Assembly (NCBI RefSeq): GCF_001645685.2
Contig: NZ_CP017080.1
Location: 191,001-255,000 of the forward strand
Origin: Peribacillus muralis
GTDB taxonomy: Bacteria; Bacillota; Bacilli; Bacillales; DSM-1321
DNA: 64,000 bases
Reading direction: 5' to 3'
The translations under genes were made by a program, and so were the position numbers. Shown here in pieces: positions 17,401-24,422 of this stretch; the first letter of the stretch is position 1, and each line of letters begins with the position of its first letter. Below the pieces are notes generated by a model that worked only from the letters and a program-made list of their open reading frames with translations, searched no databases and was not told the DNA's origin.

Positions 17401-17603
17401 TGATCATCTCTGCGGCTGTCATTCTTGGCGGGACGTTTGCTGCCATGATGCCTGCGGGAGTTTTATCACTCTTGGAAATTGCCACATTAATTTTGGTCGG
17501 GCTTGGCTTATATGCGTTCGTCATCTTGCCGCTGTTCATTCCGGTAATGGTTGCAACGTTTGGAAACGCGAATTGGTGGCCATTTTTGAAAAACAAGGAA
17601 TGA
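14487..17603 (+). CDS. MMPL/RND-family exporter with large coiled extracellular domain
   Basis: A 1038-residue membrane protein with the two-half RND plan of MMPL transporters. One helix lies at residues 7-25 and a five-helix bundle near 175-340. Another helix follows near 360, then a long outside domain, and a second bundle near 865-1030. Both halves carry the intramembrane Asp motif ('GIGTDYCILLLSRFKEE' and 'ALGIDYSIFLMDRFNEM') that relays protons. Residues about 480-790 form a Gly/Asn/Leu-rich coiled region with repeated 'xGLxxLxxG' turns, as in YhgE-type proteins. Probable substrates are lipids or hydrophobic drugs (inference). Starts at the ATG right after the MarR stop, behind GGAGG. 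Confidence 0.85.
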   Translation: MRGIIKARWLVLIIWVAITAGLMFSAPNIANLVRDKGQLDVPAEYSSGKANELMKELQDDDESQVALVFHGDKKLTSSELKEIKLAIEKLEKDKSKLGITEIMTHFKEDSLKDQLVSKDGSTILASITMALGDREAKDVIDALYKELEQVDIEHYYTSSWMIDEDLNTNSQEGLKKTEGITVVFILAVLLIVFRSVVTPIIPLITVGFTYLCSQSIVSFLVDRWDFPISSYTQIFLVCILFGIGTDYCILLLSRFKEELSAQESLVEAIVETYRTAGKTVFFSGLTVMIGFAAIGFSTFKLYQSAAAVAIGVFILLLALYTIVPFFMAVLGKRLFWPAKGKLAHSESKLWGILGNFSLNRPVLALVIVAIICVPFLFVYDGDISYNSLEEAGDDVPSIMAFNIISDEFGPGQSMPTQIVIKNDERMDSEDYVALAEKIGQEVAKVDQVDLVRSMTRPAGEPIKDLFVSNQAETLEKGIGEGNDGIKEISDGLKTAGNELSDSGPRLKQATDGIGGLISGTDELKSGVGQVEKALTSIEAGMRDGSSGTADIKAGLNEVKANLEKLAAGSEKLLGGYRQSANGLTELTNGYKQIQTNLTSVSQSLAGLNPSFEQVEGAHPELQADASYQKIKQTVQGAQSGLDPMAAGLSELNRNLGAVSGGLNAANKNMAGIVNGQNALGSGLNRLISGVDDLQKGLSTMANGQGEVINNLSQFKGGLTNLNNGQQELLNGFSSLGGQLTDLEDGLNQSADGLNEVHDGLSSAQGYLSGLAKTDKTVTGMYIPKEVVESKEFGEALNAYLSEDGKVMTMDVVFKENPYSNEAIEQIDSLEETVERVTKGTKLENAQVAIGGITSTHHDLSIMSEADFSRTVILMLSGIAIILFFMLRSLVMPIYLIVSLVLTYYTAAAITELIFVNILGYAGIGWAVPFFAFVILIALGIDYSIFLMDRFNEMKDKPVKEAMRLSMSKMGTVIISAAVILGGTFAAMMPAGVLSLLEIATLILVGLGLYAFVILPLFIPVMVATFGNANWWPFLKNKE

Positions 17604-17657
17604 ACGTAATGTAAAGAAGATACCCATTCGGATGTTTAGCAAGCAGAAAAAAATAGT

Positions 17658-17813
17658 GAACGGCCGGAAAAAGTGCGTAAAAGGACGAAAAAACTGCATG
17701 AATGGCCGGAAAAAGTGCGTAAAAGGACGAAAAAACTGCATGAATGGCCGGAAAAAGCGCGTCAAAGGACGAAAAAACTGCGTGAACGGCCGGAAAACTG
17801 CATGAACGGCCGA
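17658..17813. repeat. Tandem repeat array 2: 42-bp units made of two 21-bp halves
   Basis: Units begin at 17658, 17700, 17742 and 17784, exactly 42 bp apart, with a half copy at 17804. Each unit is GAAYGGCCGGAAAAAGTGCGT plus AAAAGGACGAAAAAACTGCAT (21 bp each). Because 21 is a multiple of three, frames on both strands stay open with a seven-residue period, but none has a ribosome site, and I treat the array as non-coding. It sits just after the MMPL stop and before the shared terminator. The core GGACGA followed by an A/T run and CTGC recurs in array 1 on the minus strand. Confidence 0.85.
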
Positions 17814-17827
17814 AATTGGCTACAAGT

Positions 17828-17855
17828 AAGAAGGCATCCAATAGGATGCCTTCTT
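17828..17855. terminator. Bidirectional terminator between MMPL and SIS genes
   Basis: Perfect 12-bp stem AAGAAGGCATCC with GGATGCCTTCTT, loop AATA, T-rich on both exits. It serves two convergent genes. Confidence 0.8.
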
Positions 17856-17872
17856 TAACTATGTATTTCATT

Positions 17873-18595
17873 TCATAATTGGGGAATTCTTGTTTTATAT
17901 TTCGCGATGAGTTGTTGATTGTGTTCATCGGCCCCTTCGATATTGCTGCTTAGGAATACTGGGGGGGTCACTCCTGATTCAATGATCGTTTCAATGACTT
18001 CTGTGAAGATCATGTTTAGGAGGACGGCGCCGGTTACGGTCGATCCAGATCCAAATGTAATATTGTTCGATTTCAGCAAAGTATCGCCTTTGGAAATATG
18101 GTTATCTATGACTAAATCCACAACATCATGGAGATAAAGCTTTTGTTTATGCCTGGATGGACAACTCGCTGCATACTCGGGAGAGGTCAATCCTATGATA
18201 AAGGCGCCTTTTTCCTTGGCGATTATAGCGACATCGATCGGGACGGGATTGACACCTGAGGATGAAATGACGATGCAAACATCACCAGGACGAATATCTT
18301 CACCCTGCATGAATTTTTCTGATAAATCATTTTGCCGTTCAAGTTGCGATGATCTTGATGCCCCTTTGAAAAGCATTAAATCTTCAACGAATATCGGCCG
18401 GATGGCAGCCAATCCGCCTGCCCTGTAGAATACCTCTTCCGTCAAAATGTGGGAATGTCCACTTCCGAATAAATGGACGATTCCGTCAGACATGATGCAA
18501 GTTGATATTCTTTCCACAGCTTCATTCATTGCTTGCTTTTCCTTTTCTACAACAGTGGAAAGTAGAGCCTGCACTTCTTTGAAATATGAGTTCAT
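17873..18595 (-). CDS. SIS-domain sugar isomerase-like protein of the nag cluster (UPF0309-type)
   Basis: A 240-residue single SIS domain (SIS_2/GmhA-like) protein. The phosphosugar-binding signature appears as 'GIVHLFGSGHSHILTEEVFYRAGG' near residues 38-61, and 'VCIVISSSGVNPVPIDVA' near 106-123. Proteins of this type bind or isomerise phosphosugars. It is the last gene of nagA-nagB-nagR, 67 bp after nagR, so a role with amino-sugar phosphates is likely but unproven. ATG start with GGAGGGTG. Similar stand-alone SIS proteins are annotated UPF0309. Confidence 0.8.
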   Translation of the reverse strand: MNSYFKEVQALLSTVVEKEKQAMNEAVERISTCIMSDGIVHLFGSGHSHILTEEVFYRAGGLAAIRPIFVEDLMLFKGASRSSQLERQNDLSEKFMQGEDIRPGDVCIVISSSGVNPVPIDVAIIAKEKGAFIIGLTSPEYAASCPSRHKQKLYLHDVVDLVIDNHISKGDTLLKSNNITFGSGSTVTGAVLLNMIFTEVIETIIESGVTPPVFLSSNIEGADEHNQQLIAKYKTRIPQL

Positions 18596-18662
18596 TATGT
18601 GACACCCTCCATTGGTTATAGTGATGAATGGTCCTATTTGAAATCAGCAAAAACGATCGAGG

Positions 18663-19385
18663 TTATCTGGTAATGGTGATGGTAAACTTATATCTGTCCG
18701 CCCGATATGCTGATTTAACAAATTCAAGTGGAGTTCCATCGATCAGGTACGTGTTCCTTTGAATGAATAATATGGGTGAGTGTTTGGGAATTGCCAAATG
18801 GGCGATTTCCAAATCGGAAGCTATCGATGATTCCAACGTTTGTGTGGCATAATCTATTTTAAGTTTAACGTAATTCTCGACATATTGGTAAAGCGAAAGG
18901 TTAATGATTTCTTCCGTTAACCCTTTGATTAGATTAGCGGACATGTACACCGTTTCGAGTGCCATTGGGACATCATCGGCCAAGCGAATCCGTTTGATTT
19001 CATAAACGGGTGCATAAAGGGAAATATTCAATTCATTGGCGATTTTCTTATTAGCCGGAATGATTTCGAAGCTCAGCAGCCTGCTGCTCGGGTTCAGGCC
19101 CCTTGCCTTCATATCCTCTGTAAAGCTGGTCAGCCCATTAAGCTGCTGCTCCAGCTTCTTATCGGCGACAAAGGTACCCCTGCCTTTTTGTCGGTATAGA
19201 TATCCATCATTAACCAAATTATTTATCGCCTGCCGCACGGTCATCCGGCTGATTTCGAATTGCTCGGCATATTCACGTTCGGATGGCAGGGCACTGTGCG
19301 CTTGGAACTCACCGTTTTCTATTTGTTTTTTTATTTGTTCTTCGATTTGAAAATAAATCGGAAGAGGTGAGTTTTTATCAATCAT
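18663..19385 (-). CDS. nagR: GntR/HutC-family repressor of GlcNAc utilisation NagR (YvoA)
   Basis: A 240-residue repressor close to B. subtilis NagR (243 aa). Residues 1-75 are the GntR winged helix ('LPSEREYAEQFEISRMTVRQAINNLVNDGYLYRQKGRGTF' region). Residues 90-240 are the UTRA effector domain ('LTSFTEDMKARGLNPSSRLL' and the C-terminal 'FVKSAYRADRYKFTI'). NagR is relieved by glucosamine-6-P or GlcNAc-6-P. Two matching operators (dre sites) lie at 21402-21420 and 21489-21504, in front of nagA and nagP. ATG start after AAAGGAGCG; 15 bp after nagB. Confidence 0.9.
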   Translation of the reverse strand: MIDKNSPLPIYFQIEEQIKKQIENGEFQAHSALPSEREYAEQFEISRMTVRQAINNLVNDGYLYRQKGRGTFVADKKLEQQLNGLTSFTEDMKARGLNPSSRLLSFEIIPANKKIANELNISLYAPVYEIKRIRLADDVPMALETVYMSANLIKGLTEEIINLSLYQYVENYVKLKIDYATQTLESSIASDLEIAHLAIPKHSPILFIQRNTYLIDGTPLEFVKSAYRADRYKFTITITR

Positions 19386-19400
19386 CGATTTTCGCTCCTT

Positions 19401-20135
19401 TTAGGGCATTACCACGCCTGATAACGCTTTTTGGTCTGCGATAATTGTAACATTATTATGTTTTTTTAGGATAGAGGCAGGGAATTCCTCAGTAATTTCA
19501 CCATCGATCAGCCTCTTCAACGTTTCGGCTTTTTCTTCACCTGATATCAGCAGGAGGATTTGCTTGCTTTTCATGATTGTGGAAATCCCCATCGTCATTG
19601 CATGTGTGGGAACATCATCGATGGAATCGAAATAACGGGCATTCGCTTGCCGTGTTGAGTCTTCAAGTGTCACTACATGCGTACCGGACGTGAAAGAAGT
19701 TCCAGGCTCATTGAAACCGATATGTCCATTTTGCCCAATACCAAGTATTTGGAGGTCAATCCCGCCCAAGGAATCGATCCTTTCGTCATACCGCTTGCAC
19801 TCTTCGTCGGTATTCTCCGGTGTGCCATTTGGAACGAAGGTACGTTCTTTATTGATATCAATATGATTGAACAGGGAATCATTCATATAAAAATGATAAC
19901 TGTTCGGATCGTTTGGTTTTAAGCCGATATACTCATCAAGGTTAAAGGATGTTACTTGCTCATAAGAAGTATGATTACGAGCATGGTCTTCGATCAAGCT
20001 ATCGTACATCCCTTTAGGTGTACCGCCCGTTGCCAGGCCGAGAATGATTTCTGGATTGCCTTTAACCTTTCCGATTACTATTTCTGCTGCCGTCCTGCTC
20101 ATTTCTGTGTAGTCATTCACACTAATGATATTCAT
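19401..20135 (-). CDS. nagB: Glucosamine-6-phosphate deaminase NagB
   Basis: A 244-residue cytoplasmic enzyme converting glucosamine-6-P to fructose-6-P and ammonia. It shows the family's phosphate loop 'LGLATGGTPKGMYDSL' (residues 32-47), the active-site stretch 'FNLDEYIGL' and 'ILGIGQNGHIGFNEPG', and the 'HAMTMGISTIMKS' segment. Length is normal for the short Gram-positive form. The start ATG shares its A with the nagA stop (TAATG), so the two are translationally coupled. Confidence 0.93.
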   Translation of the reverse strand: MNIISVNDYTEMSRTAAEIVIGKVKGNPEIILGLATGGTPKGMYDSLIEDHARNHTSYEQVTSFNLDEYIGLKPNDPNSYHFYMNDSLFNHIDINKERTFVPNGTPENTDEECKRYDERIDSLGGIDLQILGIGQNGHIGFNEPGTSFTSGTHVVTLEDSTRQANARYFDSIDDVPTHAMTMGISTIMKSKQILLLISGEEKAETLKRLIDGEITEEFPASILKKHNNVTIIADQKALSGVVMP

Positions 20136-21313
20136 TATACATTCTCCTTTTTATAAGCTATTTTCCCTCTGCAGAACGTCATTTCAACGTCCAAATCTTT
20201 GTTTAAGATGACAAGGTCTGCATCTTTTCCAACACGGATGCTGCCTTTCTTATCAAATATCCGAAGCTGCTTGGCGGGATTTTCTGCCGTCATTTTTATA
20301 ATGTCAGTCATGGAGCAACCTGTATATTGCATTGTATTCTTAATGGCATCGTTCATTTTCAATATACTGCCGGCCAGTGTCCCATCTGGAAGCGTTGCTT
20401 TCGTTTCGTCAACATACACATCTTGGCCGCCCAAGTCGTAGGTGCCTTTTTCAAGCCATTTGGCACGAAGCGAGTCGGTGATCAGGATCATGCGATTGCT
20501 GGTAATTTGATCAAATGCCAACTTCACCATCTCAGGCCTGCAATGTATGCCGTCCGTGATAAGTTCCACGAATAACTCGTCACGAAGGTAAGCGGCGCCC
20601 AATACGCCAGGCTCACGGTGATGGAGCCCCCTCATCCCGTTATATAGATGTGTCACATGTGTAGTCCCTGCTTCAATTGCTTCACTTATTTGGTCATATG
20701 TCGCATCGGAATGTCCAATGGAGGCTACGACGCCTGTTTCCTTTAAGTGTCGAGCAAGCTCCAATCCGTTTGGTTGTTCAGGTGCAAGCGTTACAAGCTT
20801 GATATGGTTTTGGGCAAGCAACTGCCACCGCTTGAAGAGCGAGACATCGGGATCGACGATGAAATCTTCAGGCTGTGCCCCTTTCCGGGCTGGTGAAATG
20901 AAGGGACCTTCCAAATGTATCCCGACTATTTCAGCATGATCATCGTTTTGCTCGTCAATATACGTACCCGCGTTAAGCAGTGCGGATTCGATGGCATCCG
21001 CCGATTGCGTCATCGTGGTTGCCAGAAAGCTGGTTGTCCCTTCTTTTGGAAGAGTCTTTGCCATCGTCGTCAATGCCTCATATGTGGCATCCATGGCATC
21101 GGCTTTGGCCGCGCCGTGGATATGAACATCAATGGCACCGGGAATAACCTGGTATTCTGATGAAAGCGTAATGACCTCGGCACCCTCATCATGCTTACAT
21201 TGGCTGGCGGGGCCCACTTCGGCAATTTGCCCGTCCACGATTTTAATGTACCCATCTTTGTATGTTTCCTTTTCGCTATGAACCATTAGATTATTAATAA
21301 TGAATGTTTTCAT
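20135..21313 (-). CDS. nagA: N-acetylglucosamine-6-phosphate deacetylase NagA
   Basis: A 392-residue amidohydrolase that removes acetate from GlcNAc-6-P before NagB acts. Metal-binding motifs are visible: 'VIPGAIDVHIHGA' (HxH), 'GIHLEGPFIS' with the metal Glu, 'GHSDATYDQ' and 'THLYNGMRGLHHREPG'. The catalytic Asp lies in 'MILITDSLRA'. First gene of the nagABR-SIS operon; ATG start after AAAGGAGAT. The NagR operator at 21402-21420 is in its promoter region. Confidence 0.93.
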   Translation of the reverse strand: MKTFIINNLMVHSEKETYKDGYIKIVDGQIAEVGPASQCKHDEGAEVITLSSEYQVIPGAIDVHIHGAAKADAMDATYEALTTMAKTLPKEGTTSFLATTMTQSADAIESALLNAGTYIDEQNDDHAEIVGIHLEGPFISPARKGAQPEDFIVDPDVSLFKRWQLLAQNHIKLVTLAPEQPNGLELARHLKETGVVASIGHSDATYDQISEAIEAGTTHVTHLYNGMRGLHHREPGVLGAAYLRDELFVELITDGIHCRPEMVKLAFDQITSNRMILITDSLRAKWLEKGTYDLGGQDVYVDETKATLPDGTLAGSILKMNDAIKNTMQYTGCSMTDIIKMTAENPAKQLRIFDKKGSIRVGKDADLVILNKDLDVEMTFCRGKIAYKKENV

Positions 21314-21401
21314 ACATAATCTCCTTTATGAAAGTGAAACGTAATGAAAGAGTCACGAATTGGTCTCACATATTTTGCTCTAATTTTATCGCTTTTATCA
21401 A

Positions 21402-21420
21402 AAGTTGTCTAGACCAGTTG
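21402..21420 (-). promoter_or_regulatory. NagR operator (dre site) of the nagA operon
   Basis: On the minus strand it reads ACTGGTCTAGACAACT, centred on TCTAGA, matching the known NagR/YvoA operator pattern (A)TTGGTATAGACAACT. It lies about 95 bp upstream of nagA. Confidence 0.7.
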
Positions 21421-21488
21421 ATGTATATAAGAATAATAAATGGGAACTTTGCGTTATTTTTGAAGTATATAAGTTATTTTTCGAAAAA

Positions 21489-21504
21489 ATTGGTATAGAC
21501 ATCT
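21489..21504 (+). promoter_or_regulatory. NagR operator (dre site) of nagP
   Basis: ATTGGTATAGACATCT, the canonical dre pattern. It overlaps the predicted -35 of nagP, consistent with repression by occlusion. Confidence 0.75.
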
Positions 21505-21525
21505 ATATATTTTCTATGCTAGTAT
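21496..21525 (+). promoter_or_regulatory. Probable SigA promoter of nagP
   Basis: TAGACA, 18-bp spacer, TAGTAT with an extended TGC just before the -10. The -35 overlaps the NagR site. Confidence 0.5.
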
Positions 21526-21555
21526 ATCCAATGAAAAGATATTATTTTGGTAAAA

Positions 21556-21569
21556 TGAAAACGCTTAAT
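21556..21569 (+). promoter_or_regulatory. cre site (CcpA) in the nagP leader
   Basis: TGAAAACGCTTAAT matches the cre consensus TGWAARCGYTWNCW at all but the penultimate base. It lies about 30 bp after the predicted -10, a roadblock position for carbon catabolite repression. Confidence 0.55.
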
Positions 21570-21614
21570 ACAACTTTTTGTTGATCAAAGATAGGTATAA
21601 GGGAGATGAGTTAG

Positions 21615-23525
21615 ATGTTAGGTTTTTTACAAAAGATTGGGAAAGCTTTAATGCTTCCGATTGCCGTTTTACCAGCAGCGGCTATATTGCTTCGTTTAGG
21701 GCAACCGGATTTACTGGATATTGCCTTTATGGCAGCTGCGGGAAAAGCGATATTTGATAATCTTGCCTTACTATTCGCTTTAGGAATCGCAATTGGGTTA
21801 TCTAAAGACGGCAGCGGTGCCGCGGCATTGGCCGGACTTGTTGGTTATTTTGTTTTGACGAATGGAACGCAAGCGATCAATAAAGATATCGATATGGCCG
21901 TTTTAGGCGGAATCATATCAGGTATAGTGGCTGCTCTTCTATATAATAGATTCTCTGATATAAGGCTTCCCGAATGGTTGGGGTTCTTCTCAGGGAAACG
22001 ATTCGTCCCGATCATCACATCGCTGGCGATGATCATACTTGCCGGGATATTCGGCATTGTATGGCCGCCGATTCAAGATGGTATCAATAATATTGGTGAC
22101 TGGATCACAGGGGCAGGAGCACTTGGTGCTGGCGTATTCGGCGTATTGAATCGCTTATTGCTTCCTGTTGGCCTGCATCATGTTTTGAATAGCATGGTTT
22201 GGTTCGTTTTTGGTGAATTTAATGGTGCAACCGGTGATATAAACCGTTTCTTCGCTGGAGATCCAACTGCCGGACCTTTCATGACGGGATTCTTCCCAAT
22301 CATGATGTTCGGACTGCCAGCAGCCGCTTTGGCGATGATTGCTGCTGCCAAGAAAGAGAAGCGTAAATTGGTAACAGGGATGCTTGTCGGATTGGCCTTC
22401 ACATCTTTCTTAACAGGGATTACTGAACCGATCGAATTCCTGTTCATGTTCATCGCTCCAGTATTATATGTCATCCATGCGCTATTAACAGGGGTCTCCT
22501 TGGCACTGGCCGTCATGCTGGATATCCATCATGGATTCGGATTCTCGGCAGGGGCGATCGATTATGTCCTGAACTTCGGTATTGCACAAAAACCATTATG
22601 GTTAATACCGATCGGCTTAGTGTACGCGGCCGTGTACTTCGTGATATTCTATTTCGTCATCAAAATCATGGATTTGAAAACACCGGGCCGTGAAGATGAT
22701 GAGGAAGAAGCAGAAGAAGAAACATTTGTGAAAACAGGAGATAAATATACCGATATGGGATCACTTTTCATTCAAGATCTTGGCGGTGAAGAAAACATAA
22801 AAGTAATCGATAACTGTGCAACACGCTTACGTCTGGAAGTTGCCGATTCAGCAAATGTAAATGAAGCGGCATTAAAAAGGCACGGTGCACGCGGTGTCAT
22901 GAAGTTAAATAAATCAAGTGTACAAGTCATTGTCGGTACGAATGTCGAGTTCGTTGCCAATGCAATGAAACAACTTGTCAAAAACGGCGTCACTCCAAGC
23001 CAGGTGAAAATGGCTCCAACGGCACAGGCGGAAGAGGATAAAAGCGCAGGAAACCAAGCTTTAGGCGCAAATGATTTTGTCCTTCCAATTGAAGGGACCG
23101 TGTTACCGATCGAAGAAGTTCCGGATCAAGTGTTCGCGATGAAAATGATGGGTGACGGCTTTGCGATCGAGCCAGCCAATGGAAAACTAGTATCCCCAAT
23201 CGATGGGGAAGTGCTCAGTATCTTCCCGACCAATCATGCATTGGGCTTGAAAATGGATAACGGTTTGGAAATTCTGATTCATGTGGGCTTGGATACGGTT
23301 AAATTAAATGGAGAAGGCTTTACACCTCTTGTGAAGGAAGGCCAAAGGATAACAAAGGGAACTCCGCTTTTGGATATCGATCTTGAATTCGTAAAACGGA
23401 ATGCACCGTCTACCGTCACACCTATCATCTTCACTAATTTATCCGAAGGAACGGCTGTGAAATTGCAAAAGTCGGGATCTCAGAAACATAATACACCAGA
23501 CATCATCCGCTTGGAAAAGCATTGA
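21615..23525 (+). CDS. nagP: PTS N-acetylglucosamine transporter, EIICBA fusion
   Basis: A 636-residue phosphotransferase permease that imports and phosphorylates GlcNAc. EIIC (residues 1-360) holds about ten membrane helices and the 'GITEPIEFLFMF' sugar-site motif. EIIB (about 385-455) has the phosphorylated Cys401 in 'DNCATRLRLEV'. EIIA (about 485-625) has the phosphorylated His556 in 'LIHVGLDTVKLNG'. The EIIA domain is fused, unlike the B. subtilis nagP product (EIICB only). Divergent from nagA; controlled by NagR and probably CcpA as judged by the sites upstream. ATG start after GGGAGATGAG. Confidence 0.93.
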   Translation: MLGFLQKIGKALMLPIAVLPAAAILLRLGQPDLLDIAFMAAAGKAIFDNLALLFALGIAIGLSKDGSGAAALAGLVGYFVLTNGTQAINKDIDMAVLGGIISGIVAALLYNRFSDIRLPEWLGFFSGKRFVPIITSLAMIILAGIFGIVWPPIQDGINNIGDWITGAGALGAGVFGVLNRLLLPVGLHHVLNSMVWFVFGEFNGATGDINRFFAGDPTAGPFMTGFFPIMMFGLPAAALAMIAAAKKEKRKLVTGMLVGLAFTSFLTGITEPIEFLFMFIAPVLYVIHALLTGVSLALAVMLDIHHGFGFSAGAIDYVLNFGIAQKPLWLIPIGLVYAAVYFVIFYFVIKIMDLKTPGREDDEEEAEEETFVKTGDKYTDMGSLFIQDLGGEENIKVIDNCATRLRLEVADSANVNEAALKRHGARGVMKLNKSSVQVIVGTNVEFVANAMKQLVKNGVTPSQVKMAPTAQAEEDKSAGNQALGANDFVLPIEGTVLPIEEVPDQVFAMKMMGDGFAIEPANGKLVSPIDGEVLSIFPTNHALGLKMDNGLEILIHVGLDTVKLNGEGFTPLVKEGQRITKGTPLLDIDLEFVKRNAPSTVTPIIFTNLSEGTAVKLQKSGSQKHNTPDIIRLEKH

Positions 23526-23537
23526 TGGTTGGACATG

Positions 23538-23573
23538 AAAAAAGGCGGTCGACGATGTCGACTGCCTTTTTTA
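23538..23573. terminator. Bidirectional terminator between nagP and the feu ATPase gene
   Basis: Stem AAAAAAGGCGGTCGA with TCGACTGCCTTTTTT, loop CGATG; convergent genes share it. Confidence 0.85.
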
Positions 23574-23576
23574 TGG

Positions 23577-24407
23577 TTAATTGGATAAAACGGCTTCTTT
23601 AAATGTTTCCTGCGTTTCTTGCTGTGAAAGATTGTCATACCCGAAACAAACAGGGGCGCCATTGGCAGGATCGATCATGACCCTTGCATCAATCCGAAAC
23701 ACTTCTTCGAGAACGGCAGGTGTAATGATTTCTGCAGGCGACCCGATTTTAATGATTTCTCCTTCTTTCATCGTGATGATTTCATGTGAAAACCGGGACG
23801 CGTGGTTAATATCATGCAAGACCATGACAGTCGTTATTTTTTGTTCTTTATTAAGCTTTTCAACGATTTGCAGAACCTCTAGTTGATGGGCCATATCAAG
23901 GTAGGTGGTCGGCTCATCCAATAACAAAATCTCCGTTTTCTGTGCCAAAGCCATTGCCAGCCATACCTTTTGTCTTTGACCGCCGGATAAATTGGCGATT
24001 TGCCGGTTTCGGAATGATAGGGTCTTGGTAATATCCATGGCCCATTCAATCGTTTCTTTATCTTCCTTCGTCAGTTTATTTACATTATTACGGTGTGGAT
24101 ACCTGCCATAGGAAATGAGTTCTTCCACCATCAGTTGGGCAGGAGCGACCGGGTTTTGGGGGAGCAATGCCAGCTGCTTGGCAATCTCCTTTGTGTGGAT
24201 TTTATGTAAATCCTGTCCTTGTAAAAAGACGCTTCCGCTTTTTTGTTTTAAAATCCGGCCTATTGTTTTCAATAAAGTGGACTTACCGCAGCCATTTGGT
24301 CCGATGATGGTTGTGACCAGGCCTTCTTTTATTTCCAAATTCAAGTCTTTGAATACCGTGAATTTCTCGTAATTCGTTTCTAAATTTTCCATACGGAGAA
24401 TACTCAC
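23577..24407 (-). CDS. yusV: Ferric-siderophore ABC transporter ATPase (YusV/FecE-type)
   Basis: A 276-residue ABC ATPase of the iron-siderophore type. Walker A is GPNGCGKST at 36-44, the signature SGGQRQKVW at 141-149, Walker B ILLLDEP at 160-166, and the H-loop 'VMVLHDINHASRFS' follows. In B. subtilis the ATPase for FeuABC (YusV) is encoded far from feuABC; here it is the last gene of the same operon. GTG start at 24407 behind AAGGAGAG; 15 bp after feuC. Substrate by context is ferric bacillibactin or a related catecholate. Confidence 0.88.
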   Translation of the reverse strand: MSILRMENLETNYEKFTVFKDLNLEIKEGLVTTIIGPNGCGKSTLLKTIGRILKQKSGSVFLQGQDLHKIHTKEIAKQLALLPQNPVAPAQLMVEELISYGRYPHRNNVNKLTKEDKETIEWAMDITKTLSFRNRQIANLSGGQRQKVWLAMALAQKTEILLLDEPTTYLDMAHQLEVLQIVEKLNKEQKITTVMVLHDINHASRFSHEIITMKEGEIIKIGSPAEIITPAVLEEVFRIDARVMIDPANGAPVCFGYDNLSQQETQETFKEAVLSN

Positions 24408-24422
24408 TGCTCATCTCTCCTT

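Noticed and set aside
17673..17858. Plus-strand 61-codon frame, and long minus-strand frames, across array 2
   Set aside because: The 21-bp period keeps every frame open; no ribosome site, no conserved domain, and the terminator hairpin is inside the frames.
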